Source of the DNA: an uncultured Oscillospiraceae bacterium | GTDB lineage: Bacteria > Bacillota > Clostridia > Oscillospirales > Oscillospiraceae | Length of the DNA stretch: 34,014 nt | Direction of reading: 5' to 3' | NCBI GenBank assembly: GCA_947629245.1 | Contig: CANRDC010000025.1 | Span: forward strand, 1 to 34,014 | Shown here: positions 13,677 through 22,842 of the stretch, piece by piece | How the letters are laid out: each line of letters begins with the position of its first letter | Numbering within the stretch: the stretch's first letter is position 1 | Notes under the pieces: model-generated | Seen by the model: the letters and a program-made list of their open reading frames with translations, nothing else | Told to the model about the DNA's origin: nothing | Databases searched by the model: none | Program-made: the position numbers and the translations under genes

Positions 13677-13868
13677 ATTATGTAAACAATATTATGTTGA
13701 TATAAGGACCGCCGCAGGGTGTATATCTGCGGCGGTCCTTATCCATATGTGCCGGTCCCAAACGGTTTCGTCCCTCTATCCGTTTTATGGTACGGCCGAT
13801 CCGGTATCCTTATCGCTGACCGGACGCGGACATCACGCTGTCATGATATTATGTAAATCGAATTATGT
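13677..13868 (+). repeat. Two copies of paired ATTATGT boxes
   Basis: ATTATGTAAA-N4-ATTATGT occurs at 13677-13697 and again at 13848-13868, with the two boxes 14 bases apart in both. A GC-rich hairpin follows each copy closely. The 322-base gap between GNAT and polC holds these boxes and three hairpins, and I see no credible gene in it. Confidence 0.55.
13704..13740 (+). terminator. Stem-loop terminator after the GNAT gene
   Basis: AAGGACCGCCGCAG (13704-13717) pairs perfectly with CTGCGGCGGTCCTT (13727-13740). The 14-bp stem lies 53 bases after the GNAT stop; the T tract is short. Confidence 0.7.
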
Positions 13869-13870
13869 GA

Positions 13871-13907
13871 ACATCCCCGACTCGACGGAGCCGGGGATGT
13901 GTTTATT
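13871..13907 (+). terminator. Second terminator-like stem-loop
   Basis: ACATCCCCG (13871-13879) pairs with CGGGGATGT (13892-13900) and is followed by GTTTATTT. It follows the second pair of ATTATGT boxes. Confidence 0.6.
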
Positions 13908-13912
13908 TCTCC

Positions 13913-13953
13913 CCTCCGGCTGGTCTGTCTGCGCCAGATAGACCAGCCGGAGG
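13913..13953. terminator. Bidirectional terminator between GNAT and polC
   Basis: CCTCCGGCTGGTCT (13913-13926) pairs perfectly with AGACCAGCCGGAGG (13940-13953). It lies 19 bases past the polC stop on the minus strand, so it can end the convergent transcripts from both sides. Confidence 0.75.
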
Positions 13954-13972
13954 CTTTGAGTTTATGCGTTTT

Positions 13973-16900
13973 TTAAAAATCGAACAGCGTCATCTGGCTC
14001 TGCTCGGGCAGGTCGCCGAAGGCGCCCATCTTCTTCAGCACCTCGATGTGGGCGGAGCTGACCTTGGGGCACGCCGCCGCCAGTTCCTCGATGGACACAA
14101 ACGTCCGGCCTCCCTCCCTGGCTCTGGCCAAGTCCGCCGCCGCCGTCTCCCCCAGGCCGGAGATGGCCACGAAGGGCAGCCGCAGGCGCTTGTCGTCCAC
14201 CGGCTCGAACAAAAACGCGTCCGAGGCGTACAGGTCGATGGGCGCAAAGTCGAAGCCCCGCATGTAAAACTCATAGACCATCTCCAGCGTAGTGGCCAGG
14301 TCCTCCTCCTTGGCGGTGGCGTTGGGATTGGCCCGTATCTCCTTGAGCTTGGCCCGGACCTTGGCCGCGCCGCCCACCATCATCTCCGCGTCGAAACCGT
14401 CCTTCTGGCTGCGGCGGTAGAAAAGCGCCGAGTAAAAGGCCAGAGGCTCGTGGACCTTGTACCAGGCGATGCGAAACGCCATCAGCACATAGGCCACCGC
14501 GTGGGCCTTGGGGAACAGATACTCGATCTTGCTGCAGGAGTCGATGTACCACTGGGGCACCCCGTGGCTGCGCATGGCCTCGATCTGCTCCTCGGTGAGC
14601 TGCTTGTTCTTCTTGCGCACGTTCTCCATGCTCTTGAAGGCGGTGTTGGCGTCGATGCCCACGCTCATGAGATAGATCATGATGTCGTCACGGGCGCCGA
14701 TGGTCTGGTCCACCCTGGCGGTGCCGGATCTTATGAGGTCCTGGGCGTTGCCCACCCACACGCCGGTGCCGTGGGAATAGCCGGAAAGCCGCACCAGCAT
14801 GTCGAACTTGTCCGGCTTGGTGTCCACCAGCATCTGCCTGGTGAAGCTGGTGCCGAACTCCGGGATGCCGATGGACCCGGTCTGGCCGATAATGGGGTCG
14901 TCCTCGGGCAGGCCCAGGGCCTTGGGGGAGGTGAACAGGCTCATGGTGGGCTTGTCGTCCAGACGGATGGTCTTGGCGTCGGTGTTCGTGAGACGCTCCA
15001 GCATGTTGATCATGGTGGGATTATCGTGGCCCAGCTCGTCCAGCTTCAGCAGATAGTCCTCCATGAAGTGATATTCAAGATGCGTGGTGACGATGTCCGT
15101 ATCCGCGTCGTCCGCCGGATGCTGGACCGGGCAGAAGTCCGTCACGTCCATGTCCTGGGGGATGATGACCAGCCCGCCGGGATGCTGGCCGGTGGTGCGC
15201 TTCACGCCCGTGATGCCCTGGGCCAGCCGGTTCATCTCCGCCTGACTGAAGGTCAGGCCCCGCTCCTCGGCGTACTTCCGCACATAGCCGTAGGCGATCT
15301 TCTCCGCGATGGTGCCCACGGTGCCCGCCTTGAACACATGGTCCGCGCCGAACAGGGTCCTGGTGTAGGCGTGGGCGTTGGCCTGATACTCCCCGGAGAA
15401 GTTCAGGTCGATGTCCGGCACCTTGTCGCCCTTGATGCCCAGGAACGTGGCGAAGGGGATGTCGAACCCCTCCTTGCGCAGCTCCCGGCCGCACCGGGGA
15501 CACACCTTGTCCGGCATGTCCGCGCCGCAGCCGTAGCCCTTGCCGGATTCAAAATCGGTATAGTAGCACCCCGGACACAGATAGTGGGCCGGAAGGCTGT
15601 TCACCTCCGTGATGCCCGCCAGGAACGCCACCAGGCTGGACCCCACGCTGCCCCGGCTGCCCACCAGATACCCATGGGCCAGAGAGTCCGCCACCAGCTT
15701 CTGAGCGGACATATAGATCACGTCGAAGTGCCGTCCCAGGATGGTGTCCATCTCCATCTCCACCCGGTCCGTGACGATCTTCTCCGGCTCGGGACCGTAC
15801 AGCTCCCGCAGCCGTCCGTAGACCAAGTCCTTCAGCTGCCCGGCGGAATTCTCGATGACGGGCGGGTACAGCCGCAGCTCCGGCAGCAGCGGCACCTGGC
15901 CCTCGATCAGGTCCGCGATCCGGTTGGTGTTGGTCACCACCACCTCGAAGGCCCGGTCCTCGCCCAGATAGGAGAACTCCTCCAGCATCTCCTCCGTGGT
16001 CCGGAAGTACAGAGGCAGCTCCTTGTCCGCGTCGGCAAAGCCGCGAGCGTTTTGCAACACGTGCCGGAATATCTCGTCCTCCGGGTCCAGGAAGTGAACG
16101 TCCCCCGTGGCGCACACGGGCTTGCCCAGTTCGTCCGCCACGGCCAGCACCTTCCGGTTCAGGTCCCGGAGCTGTTCCTCGCTTTTGACCATGCCGTTTT
16201 CCAGCATGAAGGCGTTGTTGGCCAGGGGCATGATCTCAAAGTAGTCGTAAAACTCCCCGATGCGCCGCAGAGCCTTGATGCCCTGGTGCCGGGCCACCGC
16301 CTGATAAAACTCCCCCGCCTCGCAGGCGCTGCCCACCAACAGTCCCTCCCGGTGCTCCATGAGCAGGCTCTTGGGGATGATGGGCACCTTGCGGAAGTGC
16401 TCCAGGTGGCTCTTGGAAATGAGCTCGTAGAGATTTTTCAGCCCCGCCCGGTTCTTCACCAGCAGGGCGATATGCCGGGTCCGGGGATGGCGTCCGGCCT
16501 TCTCCCGCAGCGTCCGGCACAGGCCGTTCACGTCCCCCAGCCGCTTCGCGCCCCGCTCCGCCAGCATGGGGATGAATTTTTCCAGCAGCCGCCCGCACAC
16601 CAGCGCGTCGTCAGAGGCCCGGTGGTGGTTGAAGCCGGGCAGACCCAGCCGGTCCGAGACCACGTCCAGCTTGTATTTGCGCAGGTCCGGCAGCAGCGCC
16701 TGAGAAAGCGGCAGGGTGTCGATATACAGCGGGTCGAAATCCCGGCCCATACGCCGGGCCGCCCTCTCGATGAACCCCACGTCGAACTCCGCGTTGTGGG
16801 CGCACAGAGGCCGGTCCCCCGCAAAGTCCAGAAACGCGCCCACCGCCTCGGCCTCGTCGGGCGCGTCGAACACGTCCCGGTCCGTGATGCCGGTCAGCTT

Positions 16901-17959
16901 TTGAATGTCCTCCGGAATGGGCCGTTTTGGGTTTACATAAGTTTGGAACCTCTCCCCCGGCTTTCCGTCCCGGAACACCACCGCGCCGATCTCCGTGATC
17001 CGGTCGGTCTGGTCAAAAAGGCCGGTCGTCTCGATATCAAAGGCCACATACTCCCCGTCCAGAGGCCCGTCGACCGGACCGTGGACGGCGGCGCTGTCGT
17101 CAATATCATTTACATAATACCCCTCCATGCCATAGATGACCTTGATGCCCTTGGCGGCTTTGGAGGCGGCGGGGAACGCCTGGGCCACCCCGTGGTCCGT
17201 GACGGCGATGGCGGGCATGCCCCAGTACGCCGCCCGCTTGATGGCGGCGCCCACGTCGGTCAGGCCGTCCATGACGGACATCTGGGTGTGCAGATGCAGC
17301 TCCACCCGCTTCTGGGGGGCGTTGTCCCGGCGGGGCTCCTGGGCGGGGGCGGTCTGGATATGCCGGGGCTCCAGCTCCACCTCTTTGCTGTAGCTGTTGA
17401 ATTTCATGGCGCCGGACACGGTCAGCCACATCCCGGAGGAGATCTTGCCGATGATGGACTGGTCCTCCTCCTTGGGGATGTACTTGGACACCCGGACGCT
17501 GGAGGTCCCGTCGGTCATGTCGAACTGGAGCACCGACGCGCCTAGCCGCTGGATGGACCGGTTGTCCACGGCGAACACCCGGCCCGAGACCACCACGGTC
17601 TTTTGCTCGGGGCTGGCCTGGCTCATAGGGATGGGACGGCCCTTGATCGTCTTGCCCAGCAGCGCCTTGCCGCCGCCGGACGGGGCACCGCCGCTCTTCC
17701 GGGCCTGGGACCGCTCCTCCGTCTGGGGCCAGGATGCCTCGATCTTCACCTCCCGCAGGCCGAACTCCCCCGCGATGGCCCACTCCAGGGCCGATATCTC
17801 CGCCGGGGCGGGCATGGCGGAAAACAGGGCCCGGACGGTCATGGCCGTCCGCTCCCTGTTCACCGTGGCCTCCTGCACGAAGGTCCCGCTCAGGTTGCCG
17901 TAGCTCTTATCCACCCCCGCGCAGCAGGGGAACATGTCCAATAAAGGTACCTTGTCCAA
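13973..17959 (-). CDS. polC: DNA polymerase III alpha subunit, PolC type
   Basis: This 1328-residue replicative polymerase of low-GC Gram-positive type combines polymerase and 3'-5' proofreading. Visible domains: OB-fold (about 110-205), PHP domain opening with ELHLHTQMSVMDG (about 220), DEDDh exonuclease with FDIETTGLF (about 306), second PHP part, GSRGSVGSSLVAF (about 765), a four-Cys zinc site from CPGC to CPRC (about 793-823), polymerase catalytic PDIDLNFSGEYQ (about 848), and the C-terminal clamp-binding peptide QMTLFDF. It is about 110 residues shorter than B. subtilis PolC, mostly at the N-terminus. The start is TTG at 17959 with AGGAG 9 bases upstream; an ATG at 17935 lacks a comparable site. 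It lies 51 bases after ispG. Confidence 0.97.
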   Translation of the reverse strand: MDKVPLLDMFPCCAGVDKSYGNLSGTFVQEATVNRERTAMTVRALFSAMPAPAEISALEWAIAGEFGLREVKIEASWPQTEERSQARKSGGAPSGGGKALLGKTIKGRPIPMSQASPEQKTVVVSGRVFAVDNRSIQRLGASVLQFDMTDGTSSVRVSKYIPKEEDQSIIGKISSGMWLTVSGAMKFNSYSKEVELEPRHIQTAPAQEPRRDNAPQKRVELHLHTQMSVMDGLTDVGAAIKRAAYWGMPAIAVTDHGVAQAFPAASKAAKGIKVIYGMEGYYVNDIDDSAAVHGPVDGPLDGEYVAFDIETTGLFDQTDRITEIGAVVFRDGKPGERFQTYVNPKRPIPEDIQKLTGITDRDVFDAPDEAEAVGAFLDFAGDRPLCAHNAEFDVGFIERAARRMGRDFDPLYIDTLPLSQALLPDLRKYKLDVVSDRLGLPGFNHHRASDDALVCGRLLEKFIPMLAERGAKRLGDVNGLCRTLREKAGRHPRTRHIALLVKNRAGLKNLYELISKSHLEHFRKVPIIPKSLLMEHREGLLVGSACEAGEFYQAVARHQGIKALRRIGEFYDYFEIMPLANNAFMLENGMVKSEEQLRDLNRKVLAVADELGKPVCATGDVHFLDPEDEIFRHVLQNARGFADADKELPLYFRTTEEMLEEFSYLGEDRAFEVVVTNTNRIADLIEGQVPLLPELRLYPPVIENSAGQLKDLVYGRLRELYGPEPEKIVTDRVEMEMDTILGRHFDVIYMSAQKLVADSLAHGYLVGSRGSVGSSLVAFLAGITEVNSLPAHYLCPGCYYTDFESGKGYGCGADMPDKVCPRCGRELRKEGFDIPFATFLGIKGDKVPDIDLNFSGEYQANAHAYTRTLFGADHVFKAGTVGTIAEKIAYGYVRKYAEERGLTFSQAEMNRLAQGITGVKRTTGQHPGGLVIIPQDMDVTDFCPVQHPADDADTDIVTTHLEYHFMEDYLLKLDELGHDNPTMINMLERLTNTDAKTIRLDDKPTMSLFTSPKALGLPEDDPIIGQTGSIGIPEFGTSFTRQMLVDTKPDKFDMLVRLSGYSHGTGVWVGNAQDLIRSGTARVDQTIGARDDIMIYLMSVGIDANTAFKSMENVRKKNKQLTEEQIEAMRSHGVPQWYIDSCSKIEYLFPKAHAVAYVLMAFRIAWYKVHEPLAFYSALFYRRSQKDGFDAEMMVGGAAKVRAKLKEIRANPNATAKEEDLATTLEMVYEFYMRGFDFAPIDLYASDAFLFEPVDDKRLRLPFVAISGLGETAAADLARAREGGRTFVSIEELAAACPKVSSAHIEVLKKMGAFGDLPEQSQMTLFDF

Positions 17960-18010
17960 ATCTATGTACTCCTTATGCCCGGCTGTCCGCAGCTTAGCAT
18001 GTTCAGTGTC

Positions 18011-19069
18011 CTATTTTTGGTCCAGCTGTATCAGCTCCATGAGCCCGTCCAGCAGTTCGTCCTCCGGCACCCTGGTCCGGACCACCCGGCCCTTCACGAA
18101 GAGGCTTCCGAAGCCCTTCCCGCCGGCGATGCCGTAATCCGCCCCCCGGGCCTCGCCGGGGCCGTTGACCTCGCAGCCCATCACCGCCACGGTGATGGGC
18201 TTATCCAGGCCGGACAGCCGCTCCTCCGTCCTTTTCGCCAGGGATATGAGGTCGATCCGGGTCCGGCCGCAGGTGGGGCAGGACACGAACCGGACTCCGC
18301 CCTTCCGAAGGCCGCAGGAGCGCAGTATGGCCAGACCCGCCCGGACCTCCTCCGCCGGGTCCGCCGTCAGGCTCACCCGGATGGTGTCCCCGACGCCCTC
18401 CATCAGGAGCGTTCCGATGCCCACGGCGGAATTGACGAGCCCGCCGTAGCTTGTCCCGGCCTCGGTGACGCCCACGTGCAGCGGGCAGTCGAATCGCTCC
18501 GCCGCCAGCCGGTAGGCCGCCACGGTGAGGGACACGTCCGACGCCTTCACGGACAGGGCCGCGTCCTCAAAGCCCACCGCGTACAGCGCCTCCAGCTCCC
18601 CTTCCGCGCTCTCCACCAGCGCCTCCGCCGTGGGGCCGCCGTACTTTTCCAGCAGCCGCTTTTCCAGCGACCCGGTGTTGACGCCCACGCGGATGGGGAT
18701 ATGCCGGGCCCTGCAGGCGTCCGCCACGGCCCGCACCCGGTCGCGGGCGCCGATGTTGCCCGGATTGATGCGCACCGCGTCTACCCCGGCCTCCGCCGCC
18801 AGGATGGCCAGCCGGTGGTCGAAGTGGATGTCCGCCACCACGGGCATGGGCGCCTGGGCCATGATGTCCCGCAGGGCCAGCGCCGCCGCCTCGTCCGGCA
18901 CGGCTACCCGGATGATGTCGCACCCGGCGGCCCGCAGCCGCCGCATCTGCTCCAGGGTGGCTTCCACATCCCGCGTGTCCGTGTTGCACATGGACTGCAC
19001 CGTCACCGGCGCGCCGCCCCCTATGGGCACGCCGCCCACATCGATCCTTCTGGTATCCTCTCGCTTCAT
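18011..19069 (-). CDS. ispG: 4-hydroxy-3-methylbut-2-enyl diphosphate synthase (IspG/GcpE)
   Basis: This 352-residue iron-sulfur enzyme of the MEP isoprenoid pathway reductively opens the ring of MEcPP to HMBPP. The N-terminal TIM-barrel half has VQSMCNTDTRD, VADIHFD and VRINPGN; the C-terminal half carries the three [4Fe-4S] cysteines in SCPTCGR and GCEVNGPGE. The length fits the short bacterial form. The start ATG at 19069 overlaps the rseP stop (ATGA), so the two are translationally coupled. dxr, two genes upstream, supplies an earlier step of the same pathway. Confidence 0.97.
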   Translation of the reverse strand: MKREDTRRIDVGGVPIGGGAPVTVQSMCNTDTRDVEATLEQMRRLRAAGCDIIRVAVPDEAAALALRDIMAQAPMPVVADIHFDHRLAILAAEAGVDAVRINPGNIGARDRVRAVADACRARHIPIRVGVNTGSLEKRLLEKYGGPTAEALVESAEGELEALYAVGFEDAALSVKASDVSLTVAAYRLAAERFDCPLHVGVTEAGTSYGGLVNSAVGIGTLLMEGVGDTIRVSLTADPAEEVRAGLAILRSCGLRKGGVRFVSCPTCGRTRIDLISLAKRTEERLSGLDKPITVAVMGCEVNGPGEARGADYGIAGGKGFGSLFVKGRVVRTRVPEDELLDGLMELIQLDQK

Positions 19070-20142
19070 CCCGTAACGATCCTCGCTATGTCGTTGAACA
19101 TCACAAATACCATGAGCCCCATCAGCAGCACCAGTCCCGCCGTGTTCACGTAGCCCTCGTATTTGGGGTCGATCCTCCGGCGGAAGAGCTTCTCCAGCAG
19201 CCAGGTGACCACGAGGAAGAAGATGCGCCCGCCGTCCAGGGCCGGGATGGGCAGCAGGTTCATCACCGCCAGGTTCACCGCGATGAACGCCGCCAGATAC
19301 ACGATGTTCAATATGGCGTCGTACACCGTGGGCGACGAGGTGCCCACCTCCGCCATCATATCCACGACGCCCACCACGCCGGTCATCTGCCTGATGCCCG
19401 CCGCGCCGGTGATGAGGTCCGTCAGTCCCAGGCGCACCAGACGCACAAAATCTCTGGCGCAGTACCAGGAATACTTGAGCTTGGCCAGAACGCCTGTCTC
19501 CTGCACGCCGAAGTACAGGCCGTATTTCATGCTGGTCTCGCCGGTCTCCGGGTCCGTATACTCCCGCAGGACCATGGGGTAATCGTTCAGCCGGACCTTA
19601 TGGCCGTCCCGGATGAGAACGATGTCGGCGGTCTTTCCACCGCCCCTGGCAAGATAGGTGGCCACATCGCTGGAGAAATAGATGCGCTCGCCGTTGATCT
19701 TATAGAACGTGTCCCCCTCCAGCAGGCCGTCGGCCCCCTCATAGGGGCAGCCCTCCATGAAGCCGGTGACGGTGGGGGCGGTGAACGCCTCCAGCTGGGA
19801 GAAGCACACGATCACCAGCACAAAGCCCAGCACGAAGTTCATGAACGCCCCCGCCGCCAGGATGACGAGCCGCTTCCACACCGCCGCGTTGGAGAAGGCC
19901 GCCGGGTCCTGGGAATCCCCGTCCTCCCCCTCCATGGCGCAGAACCCGCCGATGGGCAGGGCCCGGAGGCTCACCTGGGTGCCGCTTTTCGTGTCCTTCC
20001 GCCACAGGACCGGTCCCATGCCCAGGGAAAATTCCAGCACCCGCACGCCGCACAGCCGGGCCGCCACGAAGTGGCCCAGCTCATGGATGGCGATCAGAAC
20101 GCCGAAGATCAGTATCGCAAAGAGGATGTAAAGAATACTCAT
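19066..20142 (-). CDS. rseP: Site-2 zinc metalloprotease RseP family
   Basis: This 358-residue membrane protease cuts transmembrane substrates inside the bilayer, such as anti-sigma factors. The zinc motif HELGH lies at residues 20-24 in the first helix. The second metal-site motif NLLPIPALDGGR lies near the C-terminus, with a PDZ-like domain between them (residues about 125-190). The ATG at 20142 is preceded by GGAAAGGAA. It sits between dxr and ispG, the usual place in Firmicutes. An anti-sigma factor with one membrane helix is encoded at 29281-30153; whether RseP acts on it is unknown. Confidence 0.96.
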   Translation of the reverse strand: MSILYILFAILIFGVLIAIHELGHFVAARLCGVRVLEFSLGMGPVLWRKDTKSGTQVSLRALPIGGFCAMEGEDGDSQDPAAFSNAAVWKRLVILAAGAFMNFVLGFVLVIVCFSQLEAFTAPTVTGFMEGCPYEGADGLLEGDTFYKINGERIYFSSDVATYLARGGGKTADIVLIRDGHKVRLNDYPMVLREYTDPETGETSMKYGLYFGVQETGVLAKLKYSWYCARDFVRLVRLGLTDLITGAAGIRQMTGVVGVVDMMAEVGTSSPTVYDAILNIVYLAAFIAVNLAVMNLLPIPALDGGRIFFLVVTWLLEKLFRRRIDPKYEGYVNTAGLVLLMGLMVFVMFNDIARIVTG

Positions 20143-20198
20143 ACTGTTCCTTTCCTGTATCTGTGCTCTGGAAACAGTTTATGCCAAAAGGGGGCAAC

Positions 20199-21332
20199 TT
20201 ATCGTCCCGTCACCAGCTGTCTGGCCTCCAAGTCCGCGGCTAAAATGTCGTCCAGCGTCGGGTCCGCCATATCGGGCGCGCGGCGCACCGCCTCCGCCAC
20301 CCGGTCATAGATGTCGTTATACCCGATGCGCCCCTGCAGGAACAGCGCCACCGCCGCCTCGTTGGCGGCGTTCATCACCGCAGGGGCGACGCCGCCTCGG
20401 CGGGCGCAGTCCATGGCCAGGGCCAGACAGGGGGTCTTGGCAAGGTCCGGCGCCTCGAAGGTCATGTCCCGCATTTTCCAGAAATCCAGCCGCTCATAGG
20501 GTGAAGGCTCCCGCTCCGGCCAGGTCATGGCGTACTGGATGGGCAGGCCCATGTCCGGCACGGCCAGCTGGGCCAGCACGGTCCCGTCGACGAGCTCCAC
20601 CATGGAGTGGATCACGCTCTGGGGATGGACCACCACCTGGATGTCGTCCGGCGTCACGCCGAACAGGTGCATGGCCTCGATGAATTCCAGGCCCTTGTTC
20701 ATCATGGTGGCGCTGTCCACGGATATCTTGGCCCCCATGCGCCAGTTGGGGTGGCGCACCGCCTGTTCCGGCGTGACGGAGGCGGTCTGCTCTCTCGTCC
20801 AGCCCCGGAAGGGTCCCCCGGAGCCGGTGAGCAGGATCTTTTTCAGCTGGTCCCGCCGCCCCTCCAGGCACTGGAAGATGGCGGCGTGTTCCGAATCCAC
20901 AGGCACGATCTCCGCTCCCCGGTCCGCCGCCGCTTTCATGACGATGGAGCCCGCGCAGACCAGCGTCTCCTTGTTGGCCAGGCAGATGCGCTTTTTCGCG
21001 GCGATGGCGTCCAGCGTGGGCCGCAGCCCTACGGAGCCGGACACCGCCGTCACCACCGCCTCGCAGTCCACGGTGGCGGCCCGGCGCAGACCCTCCAGCC
21101 CTTCGCCGATCTCCACAGGCATATCCGCCACGGCGACACGCAGGTCCGCCGCGGCCTTTTTGTCGTATACGGCGGCATAGGATGGCTTGGCCCTTCTGAT
21201 CTGCTCCTCCAACAGGCTGATGTTCCTCCGGGCCGCCAGGGCCTCCACCCGAATACCCAGCCGCTCCGCCGCCGCCAGGCTCTGCCGGCCGATGGACCCT
21301 GTGGAACCCAATATGGAAACCGAATGGATCAT
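20199..21332 (-). CDS. dxr: 1-deoxy-D-xylulose 5-phosphate reductoisomerase
   Basis: This 377-residue NADPH-dependent enzyme catalyses the committed step of the MEP pathway, DXP to MEP. Seen are the nucleotide-binding GSTGSIGRQSL at the N-terminus, the metal-binding VDSEHAAIFQCL, the SGGPFRG loop, HPNWRMGAKISVDSATMMNKGLE in short segments (HPNW, GAKISVDSATM, NKGLE), and VHPQSVIHSMV. The ATG at 21332 has GGGGAG 6 bases upstream, and the gene starts 11 bases after uppS. In many Firmicutes cdsA lies between uppS and dxr; here there is no room for it. Confidence 0.97.
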   Translation of the reverse strand: MIHSVSILGSTGSIGRQSLAAAERLGIRVEALAARRNISLLEEQIRRAKPSYAAVYDKKAAADLRVAVADMPVEIGEGLEGLRRAATVDCEAVVTAVSGSVGLRPTLDAIAAKKRICLANKETLVCAGSIVMKAAADRGAEIVPVDSEHAAIFQCLEGRRDQLKKILLTGSGGPFRGWTREQTASVTPEQAVRHPNWRMGAKISVDSATMMNKGLEFIEAMHLFGVTPDDIQVVVHPQSVIHSMVELVDGTVLAQLAVPDMGLPIQYAMTWPEREPSPYERLDFWKMRDMTFEAPDLAKTPCLALAMDCARRGGVAPAVMNAANEAAVALFLQGRIGYNDIYDRVAEAVRRAPDMADPTLDDILAADLEARQLVTGR

Positions 21333-21343
21333 GACCGTCTCCC

Positions 21344-22062
<719 letters not shown>

Positions 22063-22066
<4 letters not shown>

Positions 22067-22614
22067 ATGGCGAACAGCTCTTTTTCCTTGGCCTCGGTGA
22101 GCTTGTCGATGTCCTTGATGTTGTCGTCGGTCAGCTTCTGCAGGTCCTTCTCCAGGTCCTTCTGGTCGTCCTCGGTGATGTCCCCGGCCTTCTGCTGCTT
22201 CTTGATCTTATCCATGGCGTCCCGGCGGATGTTGCGCACGGCCACCTTGGCCTCCTCGCCGTACTTACGCACCTGCTTGGCCAGATCCTTGCGCCGCTCC
22301 TCAGTCAGCTGTGGGAACACCAGCCGGATCACCCGACCGTCGTTCTGGGGGTTGATGCCCAGCTCCGAGGTCTGGATGGCCTTCTCGATGCCCTTCAGCA
22401 CCGAGCCGTCCCAGGGGGAGATGACCAGGGTACGGGGATCCGGCACGGAGATGGCCGCCACCTGGTTGATGGGCGTGGGGGAGCCGTAATAGTCGACGGT
22501 GATGCCGTTGAGGACCGCCGCGTTGGCCCGCCCGGCCCGCACGGCGTCAAACTGCCCGGACAGAAAGTCCTTGGCCTTCTTCATTTTCTCCTCGAATTCC
22601 TTCAGCTCAGACAT
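22063..22614 (-). CDS. frr: Ribosome recycling factor
   Basis: The 183 residues match the length of RRF, which with EF-G splits post-termination ribosomes. Visible family stretches are AVRAGRANAAVLNGI, YYGSPTPINQVA, ISPWDGSVLKGIEKAI, LTEERRKDLAKQVRKYGE and VRNIRRDAMDKIKK. Long alpha-helical ends fit the three-helix bundle. The ATG at 22614 follows GGAGG. A dispersed palindromic repeat lies between it and pyrH. Confidence 0.97.
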
Positions 22615-22660
22615 GGGTCAGGTCCTCCTTCGATTATGATTTAAAATCTTCACATATTTG

Positions 22661-22834
22661 GCCCCCTCTGACGAGGGGGCTGTCAGCGCTTTAGCGCTGA
22701 CTGGGGGAGAGACAGGTCTCCGCCAGTGCCGGTGTATCTCTCCCTCCGTCTCGCCCTGGCGGGCGAGCCACCTCCCTCATCAGAGGGAGGCGTTCAGATC
22801 CCTTACCTCTTAGGCCCTCTCGTCAGAGGGAGCC
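22661..22834 (+). repeat. Dispersed palindromic repeat inside the pyrH-frr gap
   Basis: A run of hairpins: GCCCCCTC/GAGGGGGC (22661-22680), TCAGCGCTTTAGCGCTGA (22683-22700), GGGGGAGAGA pairing with TCTCTCCCTCC, TCGCCC/GGGCGA near 22752-22767, and CCTCCCTC/GAGGGAGG (22771-22790), with a further GCCCTCT/AGAGGGAGC arm to 22834. A related copy begins at 30199. It fills nearly all of the 228-base pyrH-frr gap. Confidence 0.7.
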
Positions 22835-22842
22835 TCTTGCTT

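Noticed and set aside
17100..17120. Further ATTATGTAAA-like words inside polC
   Set aside because: They encode conserved residues (YYVND and TYVNP) and are probably chance matches to the boxes at 13677 and 13848.
13964..17545. A 1193-codon plus-strand open frame opposite polC
   Set aside because: The antisense polC frame has every replicase motif. The plus-strand translation is rich in His, Gln, Val and Gly with no recognisable domain.
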